The position numbers and the translations under genes are program-made. Of a stretch of 64,000 nt of DNA, positions 32,735-47,700 are shown one piece after another. This DNA is from Macrostomum hystrix. Lineage: Eukaryota > Platyhelminthes > Macrostomidae. The notes under the pieces were generated by a model. It was not told the origin of the DNA and searched no databases. It saw only the letters and a program-made list of their open reading frames with translations. Numbering within the stretch: position 1 is the stretch's first letter; each line of letters opens with the position of its first letter. The stretch lies in NCBI GenBank assembly GCA_950097015.1, contig CATNEN010000038.1, positions 2,047,501 to 2,111,500 on the forward strand, read 5' to 3'.

Positions 32735-35700
32735 TCACTGACGCTTCATTCGACTCAGCAGCTTAGAGTACTTGGACCGGTCCTCCTTCTTGGCGTCCTA
32801 AAAATGCAGAACATACGAAGTAAAAAGATAAATAAACGAGCGCAACGATATATTTTTTTCTTCACAAATTCTAGTTATACTTTGTGAGCTTATAATGTTA
32901 ACCTAAATACACAGATTAGTATACACTTTATTCATGATACGTGAATATTAGTGTACTAGTGTATTCTATAAAATAGAATAGAAAATTATATATTCTAGTA
33001 TGTGTGGCTTAATGTAAGGACAAAACTGTGAGCTAAGAAACTCACAAAATAATACAACATATTAGGTAGTATCGAAGAGATGATTGCTTATGCAACACAG
33101 GTCACACTGCAGAGGCCACAATACAAATGTGACACTGCAGAGACCACAATACCAAGGTGATTCTGCAGAGGCCACAATATAGAGCATACACAACAGAGAT
33201 AACGGCGCAAGAAATTTTGTGCAATCTCACCGCGATTTTCTCTAAGGCATCGTAAAGCGGCAGCAGCAGTGTCAGCGGGGCTTCGCCGATTTCAGCCAGA
33301 ACATGCGCCAGACAGTCCGGTCGAGCTCCGGTGGGTCGATTGGCCGGCTCCGTCAGCACTGAGGCCGCTGTCATTGCGATTGTGGCCGTTGAATGACGTA
33401 CGCATGCCAAGCGGAGCCAGCGCAGCGCGTCGGCCTGATCTTGCTGTGGAATGAGCTCAGCTAATCGACCAGCCATTGCATTCATTGATGGTTCGGTGCG
33501 GCTCCGTCTCAGCCGCTCCAAATCGGGTCGCATGGCGCTAAACAACTCGGCTTCAGCCGACTCGAGTAGAGACACTAATCGGCGCAAAGGCATCGCATCA
33601 AGTAAGGACAACAAAGACGAGGACGATGACAAAGACTCGCCCGAAGAACCGCTAGGTAGGGGTGGCCATGTTGACTTCGGCGGAAGTAAACCATTTGCAG
33701 CTCCGGCGTCGAGAAAATCAACAAGGCTGGAATCAACGCCAACGACGCTAGACGCAACGACGTCAAGGTGTCGATGCGCAAAAGATAAAGCAACGCGACA
33801 GAAGTCAGCCAGACGGCGAGCATAGCTGGTGTCCTGCTGCTGGCGCTGGTGCACAAAGCGTTGCTCGGTTTCGGATATGCGGGCCGACTCCTAGGGAAAG
33901 GAGGGAGGAAATAAAAATTCTGCGAAGCAACTTGAAACTCTGGATTATTTGAAGTGCCCGAATAATCAGATAAAACTACGCTTTTATTTATTATCCTTAG
34001 TTCCCCACACCGTTTCTCTTCATAGGTTACATTTTCTACCCTGAGTAGTTTTCTTTCTACCCTTTGCCAGCTACGTAAAAAACTTTCTAGACTTTCTAGA
34101 CTATGAAAAAAAAAATCACAGGACAGACATTGTTTTACGCAATATAAAATATGAATGCTCAGGTACTTTGCTGTAAATTTTCAGCGTTTAACGGACTTAT
34201 TATTACGTCGGTAATGGTTAGTTTTAAAGAAAAAGTTAATGTATAGAAATTAACCCTTACCGTGTCAGCCCCAGGACAATTTGCCCGGAATGCGTTGATG
34301 ATGAGGGCTAGGCTCCTCTGTTCACCACTAGCCAAGTGAGGCTCCCAAGCCGATAGTCGAACATAGCACTTGTCAAGCAGCACCTCGCGAAACACGGCCG
34401 TCTCGAGAAGGCCCCAGTCAATGTGCAAATCTCTACTAGAGGAGTGCGAAGCAAACGTTGCCGATAAGTGAGCAAGCCTCTCTTCTGACATCGCTGGCAG
34501 GCGATCTGGACTAGCTAGGAAGTCCGATGAGTTTAACAGGCAACAGGCAGAAGAGTTATAGTTGTTCTCTAGAGACAGAAGTATTTCCGTAGCCTCGCAT
34601 TCGTTGTTCAGAGCTAACCCGCACGCCGCAACAATAAATTCATTGAGCCGATAGATCTGTGACTTCGCTACCGCCATCAGAGGAGATAGTTCAGTAAAAA
34701 GTGCTTTTTGTAGTTTTTTACTAGGTTCTAGTGGGTTTTCGCAGGATCCGTTAATAGCGTCGGGTTGTATCCGACTCCAAGCAGCCATGGCAGCTTCGTG
34801 AGCTGCTTTGCAGTCGGGATGCTTCTGAAGGAAATCGGAAATCCGCCACGCTTGGAACTCCTCTATTGAGAGATGACCATCGATATTTTTAGCGGCAAGC
34901 GTGTGCCAAATAGCCAGCAAGCGAAGGCAGTCACCTTGCTCGAGCAGCTCTTTGTTTCTTAGTACAAACTGTAAGAGTCGACCAACTTTTAGTGTCTGTA
35001 CATGACTGGCGCTGCTTTCAATGCCACTGTCTTTTTTTATTCGGAAGCAATCAAGCAGTTGGCAAACCGCATTCGTATCGCAGCGACGATTGGGAAAAAG
35101 GAGGCGATTGTGTGCGAGCTGATACTGCCGAGCAGTCGCAAAATCGAAACCCTGATCACGATCTTCCTCATGTGATCCAAGGCCATCAACTATCCAAGCG
35201 TAGGAGAACTGGTTTCGAAGCTGACGTTCGTTAATTCGATCACGTTTAAATTTGGCCACTGCTTTATGAGGCTTTGCTATACATTGCGCTATACAAAAAT
35301 GAGCAGCCTTCCATCCATCATTAGCCGGCTGATTAAAGAAAAGATCGGTCGATGTTGCCAAAGCTGCATGAACTGTCCAGGAACAGTCCTCTATGCACAA
35401 ACCCAATACTTGGGCCAGCGACTCTAAATGACCAAGCAAAGGAGTTGGCTTGATGCTTGACTGTAACTGCCCACGCTGAACGTCAAGCCAGACATAACGA
35501 TGCAGCGATATTAGTAGCAGTAAAGCTTGCTTCACTACGTCAGTAATTGGCTCGTTCGAGAGCAACCTACTGGCGTCGAAGCTGGACAATTTTTTTTCTT
35601 CAAACGAGCCACAGAAAGCACACTGGTATCTATCGGCGTCTTGTTCATATACACCCAGTTCATCATCACCTGCTTTGAATATAGTAACATTAAAGCAAGC

Positions 35701-38700
35701 GCAGCATTGCACACGAAGCTCGTATTTGGTTCTCAGTTCTGATTCGCAGACTACAGGAGTGCCACTTTTGCTAAGGTTGTCCACAATACTACCTTTCTGT
35801 GGAGGCCAGTTAGCGACAAAGCTCATGATCGTTCGGTAGTACAACGTAGACAGACAGACAGATCCAGGACTCAGCTGACTGGTCAAATTCGCTTCATCAA
35901 CGCAGCTGTCGGTTTCACCACTAGCGATTTGTACAAGAGGGCTTAGCTCTCTTGGCAAAACCCTGAGAAAAAAATCTTTGATTTCACGTGTCAATGCTTT
36001 CTCTGGTGACTGAAAGCTAGTGAAGCATTTTTTGAACAGAACATTTTCGATGTAGATACTAAGCGTGTTACAATATTCTCGCCTTATGTTCGATTCGTTC
36101 AGGTTTTTCCATAGCTGTCGCAGATTTCCATAGTCAGGTCTGCCTGCAACTAACACGTCACTAAAAGCTTGTACTGCTTTGGTGTATAAATCTTCATTTG
36201 TACAGTCCAAAAAAGGATAACGTAAACAGTAAGGAGCTAATTGTGCGGCTTGACCAAATTGAAGAAAGTTATCTCGGTTAATCGACGCCAAAATTGATGT
36301 CGTGTGGTCGAATTTGAGAATAGTAAAAATTTCGCCAAGACTGTAGCGCTGTCTCAGGCATCGAACAAACAATAACCAGAATGGATGCAGCTTTTGTGTT
36401 AGAAGACACTTTTCAAGAAAAGATAACACATCTGCTTGATCATTTCCAAAGCACAGAAATCTGCTTTGTGCAACTGTCGCATCCATGGTAGCATCCAAAA
36501 AGAATTGCATGGCGTCGACGAGCTCCACTAATTCCTGAAACTCGATTTCTAAACTTGACTTCAGCTTAGGTCTTAAGATTTCGAGAGACTCAAGCAACTC
36601 GCTGGGTGTCTGGAGACCAGGTTTGAAATTTGTAGCCAGAATAGAAAATAGATCACCCTTCTTACTCACGTCTGCCATTGTTTCAAGCCTTTCGGCAAAA
36701 CTATTAAAAAGATTGTTTTCATCATCATCATCGGTAGTGATGTGCTTCCATATGCAGCTCACAAAGCCAATCGGAAGTTGACCCCGAATTAGCATCTCCA
36801 TCATGCCCGTAAGCAATGGCTCTGTAAGTTTGCAATTCTGTAGTAAGGTGTAATAAAAATTTGCTTCAATAAGCATGACCATTTCATCATCACAAGGAGC
36901 TGACGCTTCGTTAAATAGTTGCTTCGACTCTTCTTTCCATTCTAATAATCTAGTGCTGTCATTGACTTCGCTTTTTAGCAAATCGCGGTCTTTTAATCTT
37001 TCGAACACATTAATGACGACTGTCGCATCAATTTGCCTTCCAGAAGGAGCAAACAGTTCAAAAAAATTCAAAAGCAACTCTAGCTCAAGCAGGAAAGAAG
37101 GCCAGTCTTGCCTGTTTCGAAGCAATGAAAATATTGCCATTATAATTTTTCGCCAGTCTGAAAAGGTACTAATTTTGAGCTGTTCGAAACATTCGAAGCT
37201 CGGAACCAGCAGTAGCAAAACGGAATGAACGGCTTGCTTCAAATTCTCTGTATCAACATGTAAAATCAAAGGATTAATTTTATGATGCTGAAGATATGCA
37301 TGGACATTGAGCAGTTCAGCAAATTGACACATTTTTCCATTAAAGCAATTAAAAACTAGCAATGCGACATCAGTTAAGTCTATACAGTTACTTAACGCGT
37401 TTTCTAGTATGCACTTCAAGCTGTCGCTTCGGTCCTGACCACAAAATTTGACAGTACTTTCTGAAATAAAATCAAGAACAATAGGATCTGAGGTTTCAAT
37501 TGTTCTATCCAATCCGAGATGAGATAGAAAGCCCTGCATTTCTAACTTGCACTTTTCATCGTTGCCTTTATATTCAGTAAAAACTTTAAACAGGCCAGAG
37601 AAAGCAACATCACTATATGGCACACGAAGTTGTAGAAGCCCATTAATACCTGCCGACTCCATGCGCGAACCCTGTTCGCTAGCAATGTACTCCAGGATTC
37701 GGGGTAGCAGCGAGTCAGACACAGATTCATCCCAATTATGGGAGGAAAAAATAGAATAGCTCCATAATGCTCGGAAAATTATTGATAAATTTTGCTTGAT
37801 TTTTTTCTGGATAGCAAAAATAACAAAATCATGAAACGATGAATAAGTCGCGAGTTCCGTAGTTTCCATTGAGAGACTTATTACCCAGTGATCTGGATCA
37901 AACGGTTTGGTCTCTTTTTTTCTAGTCATCAAAGAAAGCGAGTGATGAAGTGTAAACTTCTCTAAAGAGGCCATAAACTTAGTATTGCGTTGAAGAAACT
38001 GCAAGACTTCTGTTATTTCCTCTGGGCTTCTGTGAACCTCGTGCAAGACCTGAGGAACAGTTTTTTTGAAAATCGCCGACAGATAATCACTATTGTCCTG
38101 CAAAAATAGCGTTTGCTTATCAAGCACTAGGTCAGAAAGAGAAAACCGCACCTCAGGTGAAATGCATTCGACCATTTCAAATTCCCACGTAAGTAACGGA
38201 TTCCATTTCCACGAAGCACTCTCTGATTCGAAATCTTCTCTTTGGAGATGTACTAGAAAAATTACAATCTTGGGAGAATTTTTGCATTCAGATTCGTAGT
38301 TCTGGCACATATCTTCAAGGAGACAACGCGAATGCAGAATGAAATCTCCGTCAATGGAGGGTTTGACACGTATGATCAGAAGTCCTCGGCGGCTACCTTT
38401 TTTGAAAAACTCTGTAAAGGTTTCGATCAAGCCGCTTTCATTAACAAAATCCATCAGGCGAACGTCCGTAAAATCCAGGTGATCCTTCATAAAGCTCTCA
38501 GTTTCAAAAAAATCAATTTTCGTATACAAAGAAGACTTTGTATACATAATCAGCTTGCTTACTTTACCTTCTTTACAGTTATCAACACACTCACGAATAA
38601 CGTCTACTAAACTTCTGTTACGTGACCTCATCGATGGGTTATAGTATTCCCTTTGGATGGCTTCTTTTTCCGGGGCTGCAAGTTTTGAGAATGTACACCG

Positions 38701-41700
38701 GAGTACCGATTCGGGTAGCATATGCATAATAAATCGCTTGAAAACATCAACGACAGGCGAATTATTTCTTTGAGCTCTGTGTAGAGCAAAAAACTCTTCA
38801 ATTAGATAGCACAGCACAAGTTCATCATGGTAGCCTAGAAAAATCTCAGATTTCCTAAAGCAGACTTCGCAATCATTGTAAAAAAGATTTGTCAGCAGCT
38901 TCAATTTTGAGTTAACTTCCAGCGAAGCATCATGCAATTTCAGTGCCTCGACTGTGTCTTTGAGAGAGAAAGGTTGCTTCTCAAATCGGTTCAAAAAAGG
39001 TGGATCAACATGGCGCAACTCCTGAACAGAAGCCTTGCTGACTAGAACTATGCAGCGGAATGCATCATGAACTACGCAGTTCTGGTTGGCTTGAGTCCCC
39101 ATGGCGATACGACAGTACTTTTTGTTTGCGTACTCTGAGTAGTTCTGATTGAGCATGTCATATAAACTACCATACAGAAGCTCAAAATCTTTAAATATCA
39201 AAATAAGGCCTTCCTCTATGCACATTATCACTTCGTTGAGCTTTCGATAAGTAAATTCTTCGGAGTATTGATCTAGATCATACGCAGAGCCATGTATTAC
39301 CCTAAACTTTCGTCCTTCTTTCGTCAGCAAATTGCAAAGTAAGTAAAGGCAACAATCACTGTCAGATATTAACATAAGATGACGCGCAGAAGTATCTTTT
39401 AAGTTCTTCAGAATCATTGTTTCGGCAATGGACTTATGTCGATCAGTCTTGACAGTAGTTTGCAATAAGGCTGGAAAATGTTTTTCAAATATTTTTGAAA
39501 CTGCATCATGCGAACGCTTCAGGCCGTTAAAGTTCCTAGTAATCCCTTCCCTTAATGCGCAGGCCTTGCTGTCTTCTGAACTGGCTGATTGGTCACACAA
39601 AAACTTTACCAGATAATAAAAATCACGTAAACCATGGAAGTTTTCAAACGGTTGCTTTTGATTTAGATACTCGTGACAAGCTTCCGCAATCTTTTTTTGA
39701 TACTCATCGTCAACAGCGATAGATTTCCTCACTGTGCTGCTAATAGCCTTTCCAGTGAGGTACAACTCTTCCTGCGTCATGTCGGGCCGTGATATATGAA
39801 TCGCTCTGTTCATTTTTGCTGGGTCAAGAGCCCAGTTGGAGATCCCAATAACGGCAAACTCGCATCGACAGTCGAGAGAAGATTGCGGCTCCAGTAGACT
39901 ATGTAAAACTTTTAGTGGATTGTGCCGAGATTTTTCTGCCAATCCTATTTCATCGATCAAAACAACAGGCACAAAATTAGAATCTTTTGAATTTTTCAGT
40001 TTTTTTCGTGACGCCTCAAAAACCTTCTGTATTCCTTCCGAAGTAGAAGCTTCAGAACCTTGAAAGCTAGAGAAGCTTAGAGCATGATACTGCTGAAACA
40101 GATGGTTCTCTGAATCCTTACCTCGGAAGTTGCTTCGGATTATTGAAACAGCTAAGGACTTTGAGCATCCCGGCTTGCCAACGAGAAACACGGGGATTCT
40201 AGTATATATGCAGCAAAAAAGAACGAAAACATTCTCTCGAAGGGCCAAGTTGTCAGCAGTTCTTGGTGGCAGCGTCATACAAGCTAAAAAGCCCATTACA
40301 ACTCTGTCAATTTCTTGGCTTAGATCTTCAGTGCTGGTTTCGAAGTACTTACAAATTGTTTTTAGATACTTAAGACGCAAAGTACTCGATGCATTCCTTA
40401 CATAGTAGCATATATACAATGAAAACAGAAAGGCCAACCGTTTAGTATTGAAATTGAAGTCCTGATTTTGCGACTGGCATTCATTCCAGTTTCCAAAAAA
40501 ATCGAGAAAAAAATTATAAAACTCGCAGAAGCGTCTCACGTCCCTAAGGCTTGTGGCGTAATCTGATTCTTTTTCATGTCTAACGAAACACTGCGAGTCA
40601 GCAACGCATTTGATAATGTCCTCGAGTTGCAATTCAGCTTCGCAGCTTCCAGAGAGTGCTTCGGAAAGTGATACTGTAATAATACGGCCGATGTAGGCCC
40701 GCTCATCCGTATCAGTTAGTCGGCCAAAATCCCATACAAGCTCTACCATGGACTCAGGAAGAGGATGCACTCGGTATACTAAGCTTTTCATTGCATCTTC
40801 GCGCAATTGCTTAGTTTCGAAGCCTGCCGTGCAGCTTTCTATTTTCGACCGCAGAATATAGGGATTGCAAGCTGCCAAAAATCGTAGGTTAGGTGGAAGA
40901 GAAGCGCCAAGAAGCTTCTTGTGGCAAATGATTTCTTTCAGCAAGCCAAGATGATCGCAAGTGTTAATCTCGTCAAGGAATACCCATACGACACCGTCAC
41001 TTCCCTCACTGTTAACAAATAGCTCATAAACTTCGACTGCTATTTTGACTGCGGATTCGATATGATCAATGATTTGTTTTTCTGTGACACCAGCATGAAA
41101 GTTCATTACGTTTAGCGGTGTACCTTGGATTTCTGCAAGGAAGCGAATTAAGCTAGTTTTTCCACACCCAGTCTCGCCCATTATCAGCACTGGGACATCT
41201 GCGTCTATGCGCAATGAGATAAGAATCATTTTCAGAAAATTATCTGCTGTTAAACGGTAGTTAAATTTAATGTCTGCACTTACGTCCGGATAGTCTCCAG
41301 GAGAGCAACTCGAAGCAACTCGAACAAGACGTTTAAACAATTGTTCCTCTGACAAATCAGAATATTCAACAAGTCCTCCAGAAGAACTAGCTTGAAACAT
41401 ATTCTTCAGCTCTTCCGGCACTTCTTCCAGCTTTCTAAAAACAAGCTCTACTGCAGACATGTTCTGTTTCTGAAAAACTGGCATCACATGAGCCGAGTTT
41501 TCCCAGTTAAGCATAGACCGAAAGCGATTCGCAGTTCTTTCGTATACATTTGTGTGAGCATCCACTTGTTGCTTTTGCACGGAGCCAAGTGACTTCACTG
41601 TCAGTTCGATGGTTGAATCGAATATAAACTTTACCATTTTGCTTCGGACTGTGTTGGAGGTTTGAGATCCAAAAACAAAATGCAAATTACGGATTTTAAA

Positions 41701-44700
41701 ATACTCGCTAAATGAAAACTTCTTTAACTGATGAGACATTACTTTCAGACAGTTTCCAACAAGAGAAAAAGTCAGATCAGCAGTCTGATCGTGCACATGA
41801 GATGTCAGGTGGTCTTGAAAAAGCAACTTTAGATAATGGCGGCACTTATTAAGTGGCAAGCGTTGATGAAAATTGACTTCTGTCGAATCTAGTGTATTTT
41901 CATGAAGATGCTTAAAGTATTGACACACAACTTGGCATGGACTGAGTGGCTCTTCAGACGCGATGAAATTATCAAGCTCGGCCCATTTAACTCTATGCTC
42001 TCCAATTTGAGACAAAATAGTGAAGCTGTCCTCAAGCTTGTTGTTAATACTATTGGCCACTTCAATATAAACGATCTTCGGGTTGAAAGGAACTATGGCA
42101 CCACCGCTGCTAACAAGGCTCTTGCAGAAAAGAGCTTCGAAAATGATTAGTTCCAAGGAATCCGGATTTTCAACCCAACCAACGTCAATATGCACAGCGC
42201 AGTCTTTTCCAATAGCTTTCTTAGACAATGTTTTGATCAACGAGTCTTTAGTAACTTTTCCACTGATGTGCACTTGAAGCAGGGATTGGAATTCGGAGGT
42301 CTCCTGCAAGATCGAATCTGTCTTACCAATGCTAGGTCGGCTGGAGGACCAAAATTGGACACTACTAAGAACATTTTCAATTAGAACTTTTAGTCGCTCA
42401 GCTGTAATGGCCTTTACGCGGACAACATCATCAGGAAAAACGGTAAATAATGTGTGGGAGTCACTTGCTCGACAAAAAACAGCTACTCTGCCTAGTTTTT
42501 CTTTCTCTTTTTGTCTTCCAATTTCAGCAATTAAATCTCCAAGGACCTTCTGCTTCAAATTTTGAACCTCGAGTAGAAAAAATGTTCTTGTTGAAAGCAA
42601 ACTAGCTCTTCGCAGGGTGAGAATTATCTCAATAGAGGTAGTCTCTTGCGAGCAGAAAACAACTTCACTGCTAAGGGGCAACTCGGACTGAGAGTTACTC
42701 CAGACATTCAGAAATATCCCAATCACTTCCTTGTCAGCTGGATTGATTAGTGTTAAAAATAGGTTGCCCTTTTGAACAGCATACAAAGAATTAGTTCCAA
42801 GAGAAAAGTTTGACTTTCTACGTGAAACTTCTCTGGAGTTCTTCTCGACATACGCAAACATTTTTTCCGTACACATTTCCCAATCTGTAACACTTTCGTT
42901 ACTCACTTCTTTGCTATTTTTTGGGTTTGTGGAAGACAATTCAAGGTCAATATTCAGGAAAGCAAGGATATTTCTTATGTTTTGATCAGTCAAAGAAGAG
43001 CTTAGAATCTCAGCATATTTTTCCATGCGAGGCTGTGAAAAGAAAATGACCATGAACATTAAATTCTCACCAGATAAATAATTTGCAAACCGGAACTTCT
43101 TGCGCAGTTGTTTTAGAAAGGCATTCCATTTATCCAAGTCTGACTGAAGATGCTCGACAATTTTTTCGATTTCACTGCTACCTTGCCGTTCAGAAATGAC
43201 AAAGTAAGCAGGATGTCCAACTTCTCGAAGGCTTTGATACAACATATAAACATTTTCAAGTTTGTCAACATATGCAATAAATCCTAGCAATTTATCTTTG
43301 TCGCATCTTGCCTCCGAGGATTCGACATGCGTAGAACTTATCGTCATCAGTATGCGACTTCTATGATCGATCATTTCCTTTAGGCTTACCTGCCTATTTT
43401 CTATGACGATCCACATGTTCTCTTTAGTATCATCAAGCCTTCTACTGTCGCTGCTTTCAGTGTCCCTGTCAAATTCTTCACAATTTAAAGATGAGCTGGA
43501 CACCCTGATATCACTGTTTTTTGCAGAGACGTTGACTCTTATAATAACCGTTATTTCATGTGGGTTTGAACTCACGAACTTAAGCGCAAAGTTCTTTGAA
43601 GTTTCTCCTCGTGATCCAATGCTGGCATGGAGCTCTTTAATCGCATTCATATTTTTTTCACATTCTTGTAGTCTTTCGACAAGATTCTTAGCAGTTGTGT
43701 CTTCAGAGCGCAAGCGAGACGAAATATGGCGCTCGAAAAAACTTATTGATTCACCAATGCAATCAAACAGCTGTTTAAGAACAGAAGTCTCCTGCTTCTT
43801 GGATAGTAGAGGCTTTAATGCCCCTTGCAGAAGGATTAATGAACTCACAGTAGAAAGGCTTACTTCCTGCCCAGCATCATAACTGACGTCCATCAAATGC
43901 TGAAAGTCGGAATCTACTTGCTCCATCAGAAACTTTACAATACCATCTCTGCAGTCAAATAGATGCCTCATAACAAGCCACATATTTCCAGTGACAGCAT
44001 CAAGTAAATGTTCAATTTCATCGTAGAATTTTAGATAGTCAGACATTAAAAGCGATTCGCTACGAAGATCAAGGAAGGCTTGAAGCTTTATAATCAAATC
44101 TGAATCAAAATGTGAACGGCATTTTACTTTACTGTCAGAAGATCGATCAGAGCATATAGACTCCGAAAAATTGTGCGACTCAAAGCTTTCATTGTCGACT
44201 GAACACTTGTAAAAATTGCGGTCGTATTCGCGAAATAACCAAATTAGGGCCTCATAATTTTTGCTGCACTCATTGCGAAGAAGCACTTTTAAAATGTTTT
44301 TCACTCCTTTCTGTTTCAGGTTTAAAGCTTTTGTCAGTCGAACTTCATCTTCTTCGGTTATCTCTTGCCTATTAATGTGCTGTGTAACATCTTCTATTTG
44401 ACATAGGAGAATACCGACGGAGTCAGCAGCTTGCGAAATGAATTGCTTGTATTCTTGGCACGCCTTTTGTACAACTGCATTCCAGAACTGTGAGCACGAT
44501 GTCTCGCTATCCAGTGAGTGAAAGTTTTTAACAGATTTACTTATGAAAACTTTGAATATGGCTGACTGAAGCAGCTCGTTTGGGTTCAGTGTGTCAGCAA
44601 CGAGTTTTGCATCGATGCCTATTTTTTTAAAAATAGCGGACGTAAGCATGTCACAGATTTCACAGTCCTCTTTGCTTATTGTCTGAAAAATCTGGCGAAC

Positions 44701-47700
44701 GTTATCGAAGTCGGTCAAATCTATTTTGAAAGCTTTCTTCACATCATCAAAAAAACGTAGAATTTCTTCGACTGCATGCTTTTGAGAGTCCCACAGCTTA
44801 ATTCGCTCTCGAGCATCTTCAATAATCGAATAGAAGCTTTGGATTTTAACGTCAGTAAATAATATTTTGACGAATGTATCGATATTATCGTACCGTTTCT
44901 CAAGCTGATTGTCCGTAAGAAAGAATAAAAATGTTTCGAATTCGGCCCTAGAGACAGAAAGTCTCTCCAACTTTTTAAGAAACTGGAGCAAATTACTAAG
45001 ACAGCGACGAACAATCTCAACGAATTCTGTGCATATTTGATCAGAGGCAGATTCGATCCACTTCCAGATGTGAGGACTCTGCAGCAAGATTAGCATCTGC
45101 TGTTCCACTTCGGGGGCAGAGGCAAACGCGAACCGAAATGTCTCTTGCATGACGTACACTGTGTCACTAAAAAGAAAGAATTTAAAGTACTATAAATTTA
45201 CTTAATATTGATAGCTTATAGGCACTAATGTATTTTCGTTCTTTTTTTTCACTAAAACGCGATGTTTTTAAGCCCGGAAATAGTACTTTCTTACTTTAAA
45301 CACTCAACATTCACTGTCTTTTCCCTTTAGTTTATTTGCGTAGCTGAAACTAACGAATTCAACAGGTGCTATAACGAAGTTGCTATTGGTAGTCAGTTGT
45401 TCCCATGCATGCAGTGTACAAAACTCTTAGATAAAGCTCTTAAAAAAGGCATTTAATGGCACAAGGAAGCAGTGTTGGGCGCGTTACTCGGTACTAGTTA
45501 CTAATTTTGTAACGATCGTTACTTTTTGCAACGTTTCTTCTTCGCGTCACCACGGGCTGGTAACGATAATGATGGTAACGAGTCGTTACCAATAGTGCGC
45601 ATTTCCCGTTACCTGTTTTCGTTCCCAGTTTCTGGAAAAAAGAATTTATAAGTAAACAGCAGCACAGATTTTTTATTTCGCTGCATAAAAAACTTTCTTT
45701 TTGTTTATCTTTTTTTCGAATTTTTACCATAAAAATGGTCTGATTTATATAATAATAGTCTGATTTATATAATTAGCAACTACTCCGAATTTCACGAAAT
45801 ATTAATTTATCAATTCATAGACTGACTATAGTCTGGTACTTTACTCTTAAGACAACTTTATATTGTCATCAATAATCTATATTATCAATCTAATCTAAAA
45901 TCTTCATGTGATCTCATGGCTGCTATACCCAAGCCCGAAATGTTCAAGATCAGCGCTGAAAAGCTCGTAGTTACTAATATTTTTTGTATTTTTTATTTTG
46001 TACTTCTGTAAGCAAGAGCTCTGTATTTTAGCGAAAAATAATTAAACTAACAAAAATACATTAGTGCCAACTTGTTTAAATATTACTTTTTGGTTTACAC
46101 TGTCCCTTAATATAACCTTATTAAACCTTATTAACCTTATAAAATAACCTTAATATACATTTTTTAATGACAAAACTTGTGCCCATTTGAATATTTTTAA
46201 AAGTAAACATTCTATTTTACCTGTTCAGTGCAGTCTTCGTAAAAAAATCCTCTTTTAAAAAGAATTCTTTGATTTCGTTGCTTTCTTTCTCCCGAAGAAG
46301 AGTGGCACAGGCTTTGAAAGCAATACTGATTAGATCCGGATTATTTAACGAAAGTGATTTCTGTAGAGAGTTCAAATCTAGGGCTTTTGACGTTAGTAGT
46401 GATTCATAAGCTTCTAGACAAGCGCTAAAGAATTCATCCTTCAAATTTGAGCAGTCGCTTAGCATTGGTTCAATAAGGTCTTGCGGCGCGGCAATGCCTT
46501 CTTCGAAGCAAACTTCAAAATACAAGCGCAACACTGCAGGCAGCTCTTTATGTGAGCAAGTAGGACGCGATTTTAAGTGACTGTAAATGCATCCCGCGTG
46601 GAAGTTCTTGACAAAAGCAGTTCGAAACCGGGACTGTCCATTCAGGATTTCTTTACAGAGTTGTATGCCAAATCCATCATCAAGCAAACGAGGAATTGCA
46701 GTAAGTTCAGAAAACGCAGCCAAGTGTGCTAGTTCACCATTAGAAGCATACTGTTTTAATGAGCGCAAAATTGCTTCTTGAACAGATTTAATAGGGTTCA
46801 TATAAGGCGCTGATTCACAATCACTTGCCGACAATACCAGCTTAGCTTTATCGAAGATTTCATTCAAAGTCATTCCCTTTGCTGTTTGAAGATCATGGTA
46901 AGCACCTTTAACGGCTTCATTTTTCAAAATATCTTGGAATAGTTCTGAAACGGAGGAATCCAACTCTGGCCATTTTCGAGCAGATTCCAGTAATGAACTT
47001 GATTTGCGTTCACGATCTCCGGATTCAACGTAACTCATCAACAGGGGCTCACATAGTTTTAGGTCGAATTCGTACTTCCTTGCAAAGCAACAAAACTTCA
47101 TAAGCAGATGGACAGTAAGGTTTGTTTTCTTTAGCAAACAATCACTGACAGTCGACACATAGCTTGTACCCATTCTTTGAGGGCATCTTAGCTTTTCAAG
47201 GACTTCAAGAAACATAGATTCGTGAGATTTGGCGGCGCAAGAGATAGCTAAAATAGTGTCGATGCACTCTGGATGGTCTAGAGCTTTCAGTAGACTGTCA
47301 GGTTGAGCCAATGTCCAATTGTCACAAAGATATCCCATGATAATATTTGCTACACTATGTTCTAGCGGAAGATCTTGACCAAGCTGCCGAAGCATTGACT
47401 GAATTCTGACAAATAGCAATCCCAAAACTGCTTTTCCAAGATTTGAGACTTCATAAAAAAGTTTCACTTGGTTACATGTAGTTAGGTAGGAAAAGGCGCT
47501 GATGACTCCAGAACTTACTCTCTGCTTGATTGCCGGATCCAGATCTTTAAACAAAGGCTTGAAAACCAAGCCAAAAGTGCGAATATAAATCGCATCAAGG
47601 GAGTCGCAAAGCTGTGTCTCCTTGGATGTCTTGCAACACAATCCATAAATAAGCCGCACATAGGAGCGAGAAACCTTTTCCGTAAATACCTTCGGCACAA

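Noticed and set aside
35590-35730. RING finger in the RNF213-like protein
   Set aside because: Only four spaced Cys with no Cys-x-His centre or third pair; fits a simple zinc ribbon at best.
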